A program made the translations under genes and the position numbers. Source: Bradyrhizobium sp. CCGUVB4N (lineage in GTDB: Bacteria; Pseudomonadota; Alphaproteobacteria; Rhizobiales; Xanthobacteraceae). From it: a DNA stretch of 64,000 nt. Below, piece after piece: positions 32,798-41,023 of the stretch. Where the stretch lies: the NCBI RefSeq assembly GCF_024199945.1, contig NZ_JANADP010000001.1, positions 8,699,001 through 8,763,000 on the forward strand, in the 5' to 3' direction. The notes beneath the pieces are model-generated. The model had not been told where the DNA came from and made no database searches. It saw only the letters and a program-made list of their open reading frames with translations. Positions within the stretch are counted from its first letter, which is position 1; the number at the start of each line of letters is the position of its first letter.

Positions 32798-34270
32798 GTG
32801 GCGAAATCGGAATGGAGTTACAAGAGCGCGGTCGAACTGTCAGCCGCTTTGGCAGCGAAGAAAGTCTCCGCTGTCGAGCTCACGCAGGACGCGATCGACC
32901 GCATCGAGCGTCACGACGGCAAGGTCAACGCGATCTGCGTGCGAGACTTCGATCGCGCGCTGAGCGCCGCGCGTGATGCGGATGCCGCATTGGCCCGCGG
33001 CGAGCGCAAGCCGCTGCTCGGCCTGCCGATGACGGTGAAGGAGTCCTACAACATCGCCGGGCTGCCGACGACCTGGGGCAATCCAGCGCAAAAGGATTTC
33101 ATTGCCAAGGAAGACTCGCTGCCGGTCACGCGGGTGAAGGACGCCGGCACCGTCGTGCTCGGCAAGACCAACGTGCCGGTCGCGCTCGCCGACTGGCAGA
33201 GCTACAACGACATCTACGGCACCACCAATAATCCCTACGATCTCGGCCGCACCCCGGGCGGCTCATCCGGCGGCTCGTCGGCGGCGCTCGCCGCGGGCTA
33301 CGGTCCGCTCTCGCTCGGCTCGGATATCGGAGGCTCGCTGCGCGTGCCCGCGTTTCATTGCGGTGTCTACGCACACAAGCCGACCTTCGATCTGTTGCCC
33401 TCTCGCGGCCACACGGCGCCGCCGGCTCCGTCGCTAGCCTATGAGCGCGATCTCGCCGTGATAGGCCCGATGGCGCGCAGCGCCGGCGATCTATCCTTGC
33501 TGCTCGACGTCATGGCCGGGCCGGACCCAATCGACAACGGCAAGGCCTACAGGCTCGAGCTGCCGCCTGCGCGTCACGGCGCGCTAAAGGATTTCCGCGT
33601 CCTCGTGATCGATACCGATCCGGTGCTGCCGACCGACACCGCGGTGCGCGGCAGCATCAACACGCTCGCCGACAATCTCGCCAGGGCGGGCGTCAGAATC
33701 GAGCGCAGCAGTCCGCTGCTGCCGGATTTCGCGGCGTCCTCGCGCCTCTATATGCGGATGCTGCTGTCGTTTCTTGCCGCCAGCTTCCCGAGCGAATTCT
33801 ACGCAGGCGCGGTCGCCGCGGCCGCCACCCTGCCGGCCAGCAACAACAGCCTGCAGGCCGAACGCCTCCGCGGCATCGCGCTCAGCCATCGCGACTGGGT
33901 GACCGCGACCGTCGGCCGGACACGGCTGCGCGCACAATGGCGCGAACTGTTCACATCCTTCGACGCGGTGATCTGCCCGATCATGCCGACACCAGCCTAT
34001 CCGCACGATCATTCGCCGGATCAAGAGCAGCGCCGTATCGTGATCGATGGCAAGGAGCACGTCTATACCGACCAGCTCGCCTGGCCCGGCATCGCCACGC
34101 TTCCCGGCCTGCCCTCGACCGCGAGCCCGACCGGCTTCGCGCCGGACGGCCTGCCGCTCGGCGTCCAGATCGTCGGCCCGTGGCTGGAGGACCGCACGCC
34201 CTTGAGGCTGGCCGAACTGATCGAACGCGAGTTCGGCGGGTTCATGCCGCCGAAGATGTTTGACGACTAG
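32798..34270 (+). CDS. amidase signature family enzyme, 490 aa
   Basis: Amidase with the Ser-cisSer-Lys triad: Lys in GLPMTVKESYN near residue 78, and GGSSGGSSAALAAG with GSDIGGSLRVPA near residues 155-185. Length is normal for the family. GTG at 32798 follows AGGAGCATGTC. It is transcribed alone after mbfA (98-base gap). It hydrolyses an amide; the natural substrate cannot be told from sequence. It is only distantly similar to the amidase at 56311. Confidence 0.88.
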   Translation: MAKSEWSYKSAVELSAALAAKKVSAVELTQDAIDRIERHDGKVNAICVRDFDRALSAARDADAALARGERKPLLGLPMTVKESYNIAGLPTTWGNPAQKDFIAKEDSLPVTRVKDAGTVVLGKTNVPVALADWQSYNDIYGTTNNPYDLGRTPGGSSGGSSAALAAGYGPLSLGSDIGGSLRVPAFHCGVYAHKPTFDLLPSRGHTAPPAPSLAYERDLAVIGPMARSAGDLSLLLDVMAGPDPIDNGKAYRLELPPARHGALKDFRVLVIDTDPVLPTDTAVRGSINTLADNLARAGVRIERSSPLLPDFAASSRLYMRMLLSFLAASFPSEFYAGAVAAAATLPASNNSLQAERLRGIALSHRDWVTATVGRTRLRAQWRELFTSFDAVICPIMPTPAYPHDHSPDQEQRRIVIDGKEHVYTDQLAWPGIATLPGLPSTASPTGFAPDGLPLGVQIVGPWLEDRTPLRLAELIEREFGGFMPPKMFDD

Positions 34271-34277
34271 ACGAGAA

Positions 34278-34384
34278 CCTCATCCTGAGGAGACCGCGAA
34301 GCGGTCGTCTCGAAGGATGGCCACAGGAGAGATCGGGGCCTTCATGGTTCGAGACGGCGCTAACGCGCCTCCTCACCATGAGGG
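34278..34384. repeat. palindromic intergenic repeat, family A copy 3
   Basis: Arms CCTCATCCTGAGGAG and CTCCTCACCATGAGGG enclose inner hairpins (GACCGCGAAGCGGTC and GGCGCTAACGCGCC) and the TCTCGAAGG / GGTTCGAGA pair. The arms are more diverged than in copies 1 and 2. Confidence 0.82.
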
Positions 34385-34405
34385 TCGAATCGGGAGAGAA
34401 GCATC

Positions 34406-34759
34406 ATGAGCCAGGACCTCGAACAGCTCACCGCACTCAACCGCGACTACGTCGCCTCCGTGCAGAACTGCGACGTCAAACGCTTCGACGAGATTTTGGC
34501 GCCGGAGTTTTACTGCTCCAATCCCGACAAGACGCTGGTCGACCGCGCCGCCTTCCTGGAGCAGACCGCGCGGCCGATCGCGATCCGCAATCTGCACGCC
34601 TTCGACGTCATCATCCGCATCATGGGCGACTTCGCCATCATCCACGCGGCGACGAGCTTCACCACCGCGGATGGTCAGCAGGCGACCGGGCGCTATACGG
34701 ACTGCTGGACGAAGAAGAACGGCACGTGGCTGGCGGTGTCGGCGCACGTGTCACGGTGA
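34406..34759 (+). CDS. NTF2-like (SnoaL/DUF4440) protein, 117 aa
   Basis: Small alpha-beta cone-fold protein: N-terminal helix LEQLTALNRDYVASVQNCD, then FDEILAPEFYCSNPD, and beta strands ending in RYTDCWTKKNGTWLAVSAH. This pattern fits the DUF4440/SnoaL-like group, used as enzymes or small-molecule binders. ATG at 34406 follows GGGAGAGAAGCATC. No signal peptide. Function unknown. Confidence 0.82.
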   Translation: MSQDLEQLTALNRDYVASVQNCDVKRFDEILAPEFYCSNPDKTLVDRAAFLEQTARPIAIRNLHAFDVIIRIMGDFAIIHAATSFTTADGQQATGRYTDCWTKKNGTWLAVSAHVSR

Positions 34760-34788
34760 GTTGATGCAGGCCATCCCCACACTCCGCA

Positions 34789-34892
34789 GTCATGCCCCGG
34801 CTTGACCGGGGCATCCAGTACACCGCGGCAATAGTTCGTTCACGCAACTTCCGCCGCAGAGTACTGGATCGCCCGCCTTCGCGGGCGATGAC
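34789..34892. repeat. palindromic intergenic repeat between convergent genes
   Basis: Hairpins GCCCCGGCTTGACCGGGGC and GATCGCCCGCCTTCGCGGGCGAT are linked by a segment with CAGTACACCGCGG inversely matching CCGCAGAGTACTGG. It resembles the family B elements in build and lies between the NTF2-like gene (+) and the alcohol dehydrogenase gene (-). Confidence 0.75.
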
Positions 34893-34905
34893 ACCGTCCT
34901 AGACG

Positions 34906-35994
34906 TCAACTATCAAACACAATCACGCTCCGCAGCGTCTTGCCGGCTTTCATGTTGGCAAAACCCTCGTTGATCTCGCTGAGCTTCAGCTTGGCCGAGA
35001 TCCAGTCTTCCAAATGCAGCCGGCCGCGCAGGTAGAAGTCGACCAGGCGCGGCATGTCGACGCGGAAATGGTTGGATCCCATCGACGAGCCCTGGATCCG
35101 ACGCTCCCGCAAGAAATCGAAACCGTGCAGCTCGATCTTCTGGCCGAACGGGATCATGCCGACGATGGTCGCGGTGCCGCCGGAGGCGAGCATGCCGAAG
35201 GCTTGCTCGGCGGTTTCCTTGCGGCCGAGCACCTCGAAGGAATGCTGCACGCCGCCATTGGTGAGGTCGCGAACCTGCTTCACCACGTCGCCGTCGGCGG
35301 GATTGATGATGTCGGTCGCACCGAGCTTGGTCGCGAGCTGGAGCTTTGCGGGATTGGTGTCGATGGCAATGATCCGCCCGGCACCGGCGATCTGCGCGCC
35401 GTTGATCGCGGCCATGCCGACACCGCCGCAGCCGATCACCGCCACGGTCTCGCCCGCGGTCACCTTCGCCGTGTTCACCACCGCGCCATAGCCGGTGATG
35501 ACGCCGCAGCCGATCAGCGCGGCGAGATCGAGCGGCATCTCTTTGCGGATTTTGACGATCGCATTCTCGTGCACCAGCATCTGCTCGGCAAAGGACGAGA
35601 GGTTGAGGAACTGATGCAGCTTCTCCGACCTGTTCCACTGCATCCGGTCCGAAGCGCCCGGCAGCATCTTCACCGTGGTGTCGGTGCAGAGCACGGTGCG
35701 GCCCGTGGTGCAATTGTCGCAGGTGCCGCAGAACACGGACAGACAGGTCACGACGTGATCGCCCGGTTTCACATAGGTCACGTCAGAACCGACCTGCTCG
35801 ACAACACCGGCGGATTCGTGCCCGAGCACCGCGGGCAGCGGATGCGGGTAGAGGCCTTCCATGAAATGCAGATCGGAGTGGCAGAGCCCGGCGACGGACG
35901 TGCGGATCAGCACTTCGCGCGGGCCGGGCTTCGGCAGGCTGACATCCTCGATGACCAGCGGCTTGTTGACTTCATAAAGGACGGCGGCCTTCAT
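34906..35994 (-). CDS. zinc-dependent alcohol dehydrogenase (class III type), 362 aa
   Basis: Medium-chain zinc alcohol dehydrogenase. Catalytic zinc ligands are in GLCHSDLHF (near residue 37) and GHESAGVVEQVG, structural zinc cysteines in CGTCDNCTTGRTVLC near residues 90-104, and the NAD motif is VIGCGGVGMAAI near residue 187. The C-terminus SEINEGFANMKAGKTLRSVIV is typical. ATG at 35994 follows ACGAGGAAGCACCG. It is likely in one transcription unit with the acyl-CoA dehydrogenase upstream, unless the hairpin at 36038-36060 ends it. Confidence 0.9.
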   Translation of the reverse strand: MKAAVLYEVNKPLVIEDVSLPKPGPREVLIRTSVAGLCHSDLHFMEGLYPHPLPAVLGHESAGVVEQVGSDVTYVKPGDHVVTCLSVFCGTCDNCTTGRTVLCTDTTVKMLPGASDRMQWNRSEKLHQFLNLSSFAEQMLVHENAIVKIRKEMPLDLAALIGCGVITGYGAVVNTAKVTAGETVAVIGCGGVGMAAINGAQIAGAGRIIAIDTNPAKLQLATKLGATDIINPADGDVVKQVRDLTNGGVQHSFEVLGRKETAEQAFGMLASGGTATIVGMIPFGQKIELHGFDFLRERRIQGSSMGSNHFRVDMPRLVDFYLRGRLHLEDWISAKLKLSEINEGFANMKAGKTLRSVIVFDS

Positions 35995-36037
35995 CGGTGC
36001 TTCCTCGTTGTTATGATTTTTCGTTGAGCGTCGTTTC

Positions 36038-36060
36038 CACCTCTCCCATAGGGAGAGGTG
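36038..36060. terminator. perfect hairpin downstream of the acyl-CoA dehydrogenase
   Basis: CACCTCTCCC / GGGAGAGGTG with a 3-base loop, just after the stop of the gene at 36069. It belongs to the family D outer-hairpin type. A weak T-run (GGAAACG on the minus strand) makes it only a partial terminator. Confidence 0.5.
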
Positions 36061-36068
36061 AAGAGAGC

Positions 36069-37853
36069 CTACGCTGCCAGAACCAGTTCGCCAACCTCGC
36101 TCATGGAGGCCACGCGGTCGCCGAGCAGAAGCGCTGCGATCTTTGCTTGCGTGGCATTTTCCGTCAGCCGGAACGGATCGCTCGGCTCAACGCGATGGTC
36201 GATCACCAGCCGCGACAGCAGCAGCCGGCGCGCGTCGCCGCGCATGTCGTGGATGCGGTGCGCCTCCCAGGCGAGCGCAACGGCGCTTGCGACGTGATAG
36301 AGCAGGCTCGTGGCACGGCGCGCATCGGCCTCGTTCTCCGACTTGCCTGCGACCTCGCGCGCGAAGCCGACGGCACGATCGACGAAGCCGCGCAAATTGT
36401 CGCACCAGGCCTGCGGCACGGAGCCGCTGTCGTCGAGGCGGGTGTGCAGATCGGCGGCAAGCGCGGACTCGGCACCATGGCGGCCAACCGCGCGGCGGAG
36501 CGCATCGATCGCGACGATGTTGCCGGTGCCCTCCCAGACCGAGCCGAGATGGGCATCGCGCAGCAGGCGCGGCGTCGCGAATTCCTCGATGTAGCCGATG
36601 CCGCCGCGCATCTCGAGCGCATCGCCGCAGACTTTTCGCGCATCGCGCGTCGCGCGGAATTTCAGCGTCGGCGTCAGGATGCGCAGCAACGCCGCCGCAT
36701 CCTGGCTGCCGGCCTCCGCACGATCGAGCGCATCGGCGGTGAGAAAGCTCATCGACAGCGCCTGCTCGACCGGCAGCATGATCTTCAGCATCTGCCGCCG
36801 CCCGAGCGGCAGGTCGATGATGCGGTTGCCGAACACGACGCGGTTCTTCGCCACCGTCATCGCGTCGTGATAGGCGCGGCGCATCAGCGCGGTCGATTTC
36901 ACGCCGTTGGAGAGACGCGACGAGTTCACCATCTCGGCCATCTGCACGAAGCCGCGGTCGAGCTTGCCGACCGCGTACGCAATCGCGCCTTCGAGCTTGA
37001 TCTCGCCCGAGGCCATCGAGCGGGTGCCGAGCTTGTCCTTGAGGCGCACGATCCGGTAGTGGTTCTGCGAGCCGTCGTCGAGGAAGCGCGGCATCAGGAA
37101 CAGTCCGACGCCGCGCGTGCCGGGCCCGGCACCTTCGGGGCGCGCCAGCAGCATCACCACTTTCGCGTCGGCATTCGAGCAGAACCATTTTTCGCCATGA
37201 AGGCGCCAATGGTCGCCCTCCTGCACCGCGCGCGTGGTCAGCGTGCCGACATCGGAGCCGCCTTCCTTCTCGGTCATGAACTGGCCGCCCTGGGTCAGCT
37301 TGCTCATGTCGGTCGAGGTCAGGCCGTCCAGATATTTCGCCTTCAACGCCTCGCTGCCGAAATTCGCCAGCAATTTAGCGCAACCGTCGGTGACGTTGAT
37401 CGGGCAGCCCATGCCGAATTCAGTCTGGTTGAAAAGAAACGTGAAGGCGTGCTTTGCCACCACGGGATATTTGTCCGGCCAGCCCATGATGCCTTTGCGG
37501 ATCGAGAGCGCGTGGATACCGAACTCGCCGAAGGCGGCGTCCTCCAGCTCGCGATAGACGGGGTGATATTCGATCCACTGCACGTCGCGGCCGAACTTGT
37601 CGCGCTGGTGCAGCACCGGCGTATGCCGGTCGGCAAGCCGCGCGCAGTCGTCGAGACGGCCGCCGGCGAGTTCACCGAGACGGTCGAGATGCGGCTCGAT
37701 GTGGCGGAATAGCTTCTCCGGCAGATGGATGCGCAAGAGATCCGTCAGCGCCTGATCGGCGCGGTAGAAATTCATGCCTGACGTATCGGGCGCCAGCAGG
37801 CCCGACTGCTCCGCCGCGACATTTTTCGGCTGCGCTGTGGCCGGCTTGTGCAT
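36069..37853 (-). CDS. acyl-CoA dehydrogenase, AidB-like, 594 aa
   Basis: Acyl-CoA dehydrogenase superfamily flavoprotein with an extended N-terminus. It shows MTEKEGGSDVGTLTT near residue 200 and KWFCSNADAKVVMLLAR near residue 230 for flavin and substrate contacts, and the C-terminal SVWEGTGNIVAIDALRR. The last motif and the 590-aa length resemble AidB, which binds DNA and limits alkylation damage, more than beta-oxidation dehydrogenases of about 380 aa. The catalytic base cannot be fixed by eye. ATG at 37853 follows GAAGAGGACGATC. Confidence 0.85.
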   Translation of the reverse strand: MHKPATAQPKNVAAEQSGLLAPDTSGMNFYRADQALTDLLRIHLPEKLFRHIEPHLDRLGELAGGRLDDCARLADRHTPVLHQRDKFGRDVQWIEYHPVYRELEDAAFGEFGIHALSIRKGIMGWPDKYPVVAKHAFTFLFNQTEFGMGCPINVTDGCAKLLANFGSEALKAKYLDGLTSTDMSKLTQGGQFMTEKEGGSDVGTLTTRAVQEGDHWRLHGEKWFCSNADAKVVMLLARPEGAGPGTRGVGLFLMPRFLDDGSQNHYRIVRLKDKLGTRSMASGEIKLEGAIAYAVGKLDRGFVQMAEMVNSSRLSNGVKSTALMRRAYHDAMTVAKNRVVFGNRIIDLPLGRRQMLKIMLPVEQALSMSFLTADALDRAEAGSQDAAALLRILTPTLKFRATRDARKVCGDALEMRGGIGYIEEFATPRLLRDAHLGSVWEGTGNIVAIDALRRAVGRHGAESALAADLHTRLDDSGSVPQAWCDNLRGFVDRAVGFAREVAGKSENEADARRATSLLYHVASAVALAWEAHRIHDMRGDARRLLLSRLVIDHRVEPSDPFRLTENATQAKIAALLLGDRVASMSEVGELVLAA

Positions 37854-38099
37854 GATCGTCCTCTTCGTTTCCGCCCAACGGCAATTCTTATTGCTTGCCG
37901 CTTGAGATGATGTCGATCATGCTCCCATCGCGAGAGGCGATAAAGCCGCAAATTGTCAGGGAGGCATGATCACCGTGAAGGAGCAATTCGCTCTGCGGAA
38001 TTGTGATCAGCTGGCCTTAGGTCGTGGCTGGTTGTCCGCGCAGCGGATGCCTAGATCAACGGTTTCCCGTCCCCGAAAGATCACGCCAGAGACCACATC

Positions 38100-38801
38100 A
38101 TGGAACATCCGAAATACAAGATCGCCCTCATCGTCGGCGCCGGCGAAGGCCTGAGCGCTTCGCTGGCACGGCTGCTGTCCGCGCAGGGCATCCGTGTTGC
38201 CCTTGCCGCGCGAAAGATCGAGAAGCTGGGTGCGCTCTGCAGCCAGACTGGAGCGAAGGCCTATGCCTGCAACGCCACCGAGCCTGAGGAGGTCGAGCGC
38301 CTGTTCGGCCTGGTCGAGCGTGAGATCGGCACGCCGGACCTCGTCGTCTACAATGCCAGCGGCCGCGCGCGCGGGCCATTCGTCGATCTGGTCCCGGCTG
38401 ATGTTGCCAACGCGATTGCGGTCAGCGCCTATGGCGGCTTCCTGGTGGCGCAGCAGGCGGCCAAGCGCATGGTGCCGAACCAGCACGGCGCGATCCTGTT
38501 CACCGGCGCATCGGCCAGCGTCAAGGGCTACGCGCAATCCGCGCCATTCGCGATGGGCAAGTTCGCACTGCGCGGGCTGGCGCAGAGCATGGCGCGCGAA
38601 TTGTCGCCGCAAGGCATCCATGTCGCGCATTTCGTCATCGACGGCGGCATCCGCAGCACGGCGCGGACGGAGCCTGCGGACAAGCCGGATTCGATGCTCG
38701 ATCCCGACGCGATCGCGGAGAGCTACTGGAGCGTCTTGCAACAGCCGCGCAGTGCCTGGAGCTGGGAGCTCGAGCTGCGGCCCTGGGTGGAGAAGTTTTG
38801 A
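38100..38801 (+). CDS. SDR family protein with Tyr-to-Phe active site, 233 aa
   Basis: SDR-fold protein: cofactor motif IVGAGEGLSASLARLL near residue 10, VYNASGRARG near residue 83, and the active-site stretch PFAMGKFALRGLAQSMAREL. Here the catalytic Tyr of Y-x-x-x-K is a Phe while the Lys remains. The Rossmann glycines are altered (GAGEGLS). It may be an atypical reductase or a non-catalytic member. ATG at 38100. It lies upstream of an enoyl-CoA hydratase gene with a family C repeat between them. Confidence 0.82.
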   Translation: MEHPKYKIALIVGAGEGLSASLARLLSAQGIRVALAARKIEKLGALCSQTGAKAYACNATEPEEVERLFGLVEREIGTPDLVVYNASGRARGPFVDLVPADVANAIAVSAYGGFLVAQQAAKRMVPNQHGAILFTGASASVKGYAQSAPFAMGKFALRGLAQSMARELSPQGIHVAHFVIDGGIRSTARTEPADKPDSMLDPDAIAESYWSVLQQPRSAWSWELELRPWVEKF

Positions 38802-38812
38802 GGCAAGACTGC

Positions 38813-38901
38813 CGTAGGGTGGGCAAAGGCGCAAAGCGCCGTGCCCACCATCCCAAATACGGAAAGACAACGTGGGCACGCTTCGCTTTGCCCACCCTAC
38901 G
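38813..38901. repeat. palindromic intergenic repeat, family C copy 2
   Basis: Outer arms CGTAGGGTGGGCAAAG and CTTTGCCCACCCTACG with inner CGTGCCCACC / CGTGGGCACG. It sits between the SDR and enoyl-CoA hydratase genes. Confidence 0.88.
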
Positions 38902-38917
38902 AGAGCGGGGAGAAACA

Positions 38918-39748
38918 ATGTCCACTGAAACCACCGTCGACACCGGCACCCACGAGCTCCTCTGCGTCATCCGCGACCGCGTCGCCATCATCACGCTGAA
39001 CCGGCCGGAGGCGCGTAATTCGCTGTCGGATACGCTGACGCCGGCGCTGCGCACGATGATCCGGACCTGCGGCGAGAACCGCGATGTCGGCGCGCTCCTG
39101 ATCACCGGCGCGGGCGAAGCGTTCTGCGCCGGCGGCAACGTCAAGGGCATGGGCGCGCATCGCGATCCCAAAAAGCTGGAGATGTCGCTGGAAGATCGCG
39201 TCGCCGATCTGCAGGAGCGGCAGCGGCTGCTCACCGGCGCGCTGGTCTCGGTACGCAAGCCGACCATCGCCGCCCTGCCCGGCCCCGCGGTCGGCGCCGG
39301 GCTTGCACTCGCCATGGCCTGCGACATCCGCATCGCCGCACAATCGGCCTTCGTCGCCACCGGCTATGCCCGTATCGCGCTCTCCGGCGACTACGGCATC
39401 GCCTGGCTGCTGACGCGCCTCGTCGGCACCGCGCGGGCGCGCGAGCTGCTTTTCACCGGCGACCGCGTCGATGCCGTCCGGGCGGAGACCATCGGCCTCG
39501 TCAACCGCGTCGTGCCCGATGACAAGCTTCAGGCCGAGGCCTTCGCCCTGGCCAAGTCGCTCGCCGAAGGCCCGCGCCTGGCGCTGCGTTACATGAAGGA
39601 CAATCTCGACGAAGCCCTGCTGTTCGATTTCGAGACGGCCCGCGACCACGAGGCCGAGCGGCTGGTCCGCCTGACCACGACCGCCGATCACAAGGAAGCC
39701 GTGCAGGCCTTCATCGAAAAGCGCAAGGCGGTGTTCACGGGGAAGTAG
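38918..39748 (+). CDS. enoyl-CoA hydratase/isomerase family protein, 276 aa
   Basis: Crotonase-fold enzyme. VAIITLNRPEARNSLSDTLT near residue 20 and the oxyanion-hole segments ITGAGEAFCAGGNVKGMGAH near residue 61 and LPGPAVGAGLALAMACDIRI near residue 117 are present. Catalytic Glu positions in the second segment are not obvious, so the exact reaction (hydration, isomerisation or hydrolysis) is open. ATG at 38918 follows GGGGAGAAACA. Confidence 0.9.
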   Translation: MSTETTVDTGTHELLCVIRDRVAIITLNRPEARNSLSDTLTPALRTMIRTCGENRDVGALLITGAGEAFCAGGNVKGMGAHRDPKKLEMSLEDRVADLQERQRLLTGALVSVRKPTIAALPGPAVGAGLALAMACDIRIAAQSAFVATGYARIALSGDYGIAWLLTRLVGTARARELLFTGDRVDAVRAETIGLVNRVVPDDKLQAEAFALAKSLAEGPRLALRYMKDNLDEALLFDFETARDHEAERLVRLTTTADHKEAVQAFIEKRKAVFTGK

Positions 39749-39814
39749 GGGCCGAGCGGCCAAGACCATCAGATCATTCCATAGGGTAGATACCCCCTTT
39801 TTTGGGAGAGCCAC

Positions 39815-39985
39815 ATGGACTGGTCTGAGGTGGTGCGGAAAGCCGTCATCCTGGCGGAGAAGACGGGCTACGTCACTTTCGATCAACTGAACGAGTTGTT
39901 GCCGTCGGCCAAGGTGGAACCGAAAGACATCGAGGCGATCCTGACCGCTTTGAGCGAGCGGGGTATCTGGATTGCCGAGGAATAG
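39815..39985 (+). CDS. free-standing sigma-70 region 1.1-like protein, 56 aa
   Basis: Small acidic protein below usual gene-calling length. EKTGYVTFDQLNELLPSA and DIEAILTALSERGIWIAEE align by pattern with region 1.1 of the housekeeping sigma factor (RpoD), whose helical fold reads roughly G-Y-x-T-x-D-x-L-N-x-x-L-P and ends in GI-x-V. No other sigma domain follows: the stop comes right after the motif. ATG at 39815 is preceded by TTGGGAGAGCCAC. In RpoD region 1.1 blocks premature DNA binding, so a free copy could modulate RNA polymerase or sigma; this role is inference. It lies alone between the enoyl-CoA hydratase gene and a convergent LysR gene. Confidence 0.8.
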   Translation: MDWSEVVRKAVILAEKTGYVTFDQLNELLPSAKVEPKDIEAILTALSERGIWIAEE

Positions 39986-39995
39986 GCCGGCACCG

Positions 39996-40904
39996 TCATC
40001 TCCTCGATTGGGCCGCGCCGGCCTCGCCCCGCGCAAAATCCACGAACGCCCGTAGCGCGGCCGGCAACTGGCGGCGGCTCGGGTAGTAGAGGAAGAAGCC
40101 GGGATAGGCCGGGCACCAGTCGGCGAGCACGCGGACCAGCTTGCGCCTGGCGAGCAGCGCTTCGACCTGGGCCTCGAACACATAGGCGAGACCAACCCCG
40201 TCGAGCGCGGCATCGACCATCAAATCCTGGTCGTTCATCGTCAGCGGCCCGGTGACGTCGATGGTGAGCTCGATGCCGCCGCGCTCGAACTCCCAGTGAT
40301 AGAGCGCGCCGGAGGTGAAGCGGTAACGGATGCAGGGCAGGCCTTTCAGGTCGCGCGGCGTGGTGGGCGGCTTGTGCACCTTGAAGAAAGCGGGCGAACC
40401 GACCACGGCAAAACGATGCCGCGGGCCGATCGGGACCGCGATCATGTCGGCGGCGATGGTTTCGCCAAAGCGCACGCCGGCATCGAAGCCGGCCGCGACC
40501 ATGTCGATCAGAGCGTCGTTGATGACGATCTCGACGCTGACGTCAGGGAACCCTTTCAGGAAACGCGTCACGATCGGCAGCAGCACGAGCTGTGCCGACT
40601 GGCGCGCAGCGGTGAAACGCAGCATGCCGGCGGGCTTGCCGCGGAAATTGTTGAGGTCCTCCAGCGCATCGTCGATGTCGCGGAAGGCGGGCGTGATGCG
40701 CGCAAACAGGCGCTCGCCGGCTTCCGTCAGCGCCACGCTGCGGGTGGTGCGGTTGACGAGCCGCAAGCCCAGTCGTTCCTCGATATTGCGCAAGCCATGC
40801 GACAGCGCCGACGGTGTGACGCCAAGCTCGGTCGCCGCCGCGCGAAAGCTGCGATGGCGGGCAATGGCGAGGAAGGTCGCGAGGTCGGACGGGTCGATCC
40901 GCAT
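39996..40904 (-). CDS. LysR family transcriptional regulator, 302 aa
   Basis: N-terminal winged helix (DLATFLAIARHRSFRAAATE, LGVTPSALSHGLRNIEERLG) followed by the periplasmic-binding-like effector domain starting near residue 92. Length fits the LysR family. It is divergent from an SDR gene at 41024 with about 120 bases between, the usual arrangement for a LysR regulator and its target. The effector is unknown. Confidence 0.9.
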   Translation of the reverse strand: MRIDPSDLATFLAIARHRSFRAAATELGVTPSALSHGLRNIEERLGLRLVNRTTRSVALTEAGERLFARITPAFRDIDDALEDLNNFRGKPAGMLRFTAARQSAQLVLLPIVTRFLKGFPDVSVEIVINDALIDMVAAGFDAGVRFGETIAADMIAVPIGPRHRFAVVGSPAFFKVHKPPTTPRDLKGLPCIRYRFTSGALYHWEFERGGIELTIDVTGPLTMNDQDLMVDAALDGVGLAYVFEAQVEALLARRKLVRVLADWCPAYPGFFLYYPSRRQLPAALRAFVDFARGEAGAAQSRR

Positions 40905-41023
40905 TGATGAATTTTTCTCAGGAGCTTGCGAAATATATAGCTGATTATCTCAGTTATGGCGAGCCGCTACACCTTGCCCATCGGCTTCGGCACATCGCCG
41001 GCCAAATTGGAAAGGGCAACATC

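Noticed and set aside
35997..37712. Long plus-strand frame antisense to the acyl-CoA dehydrogenase
   Set aside because: The minus-strand protein has convincing family motifs; the antisense translation is arginine- and alanine-rich with no domain.
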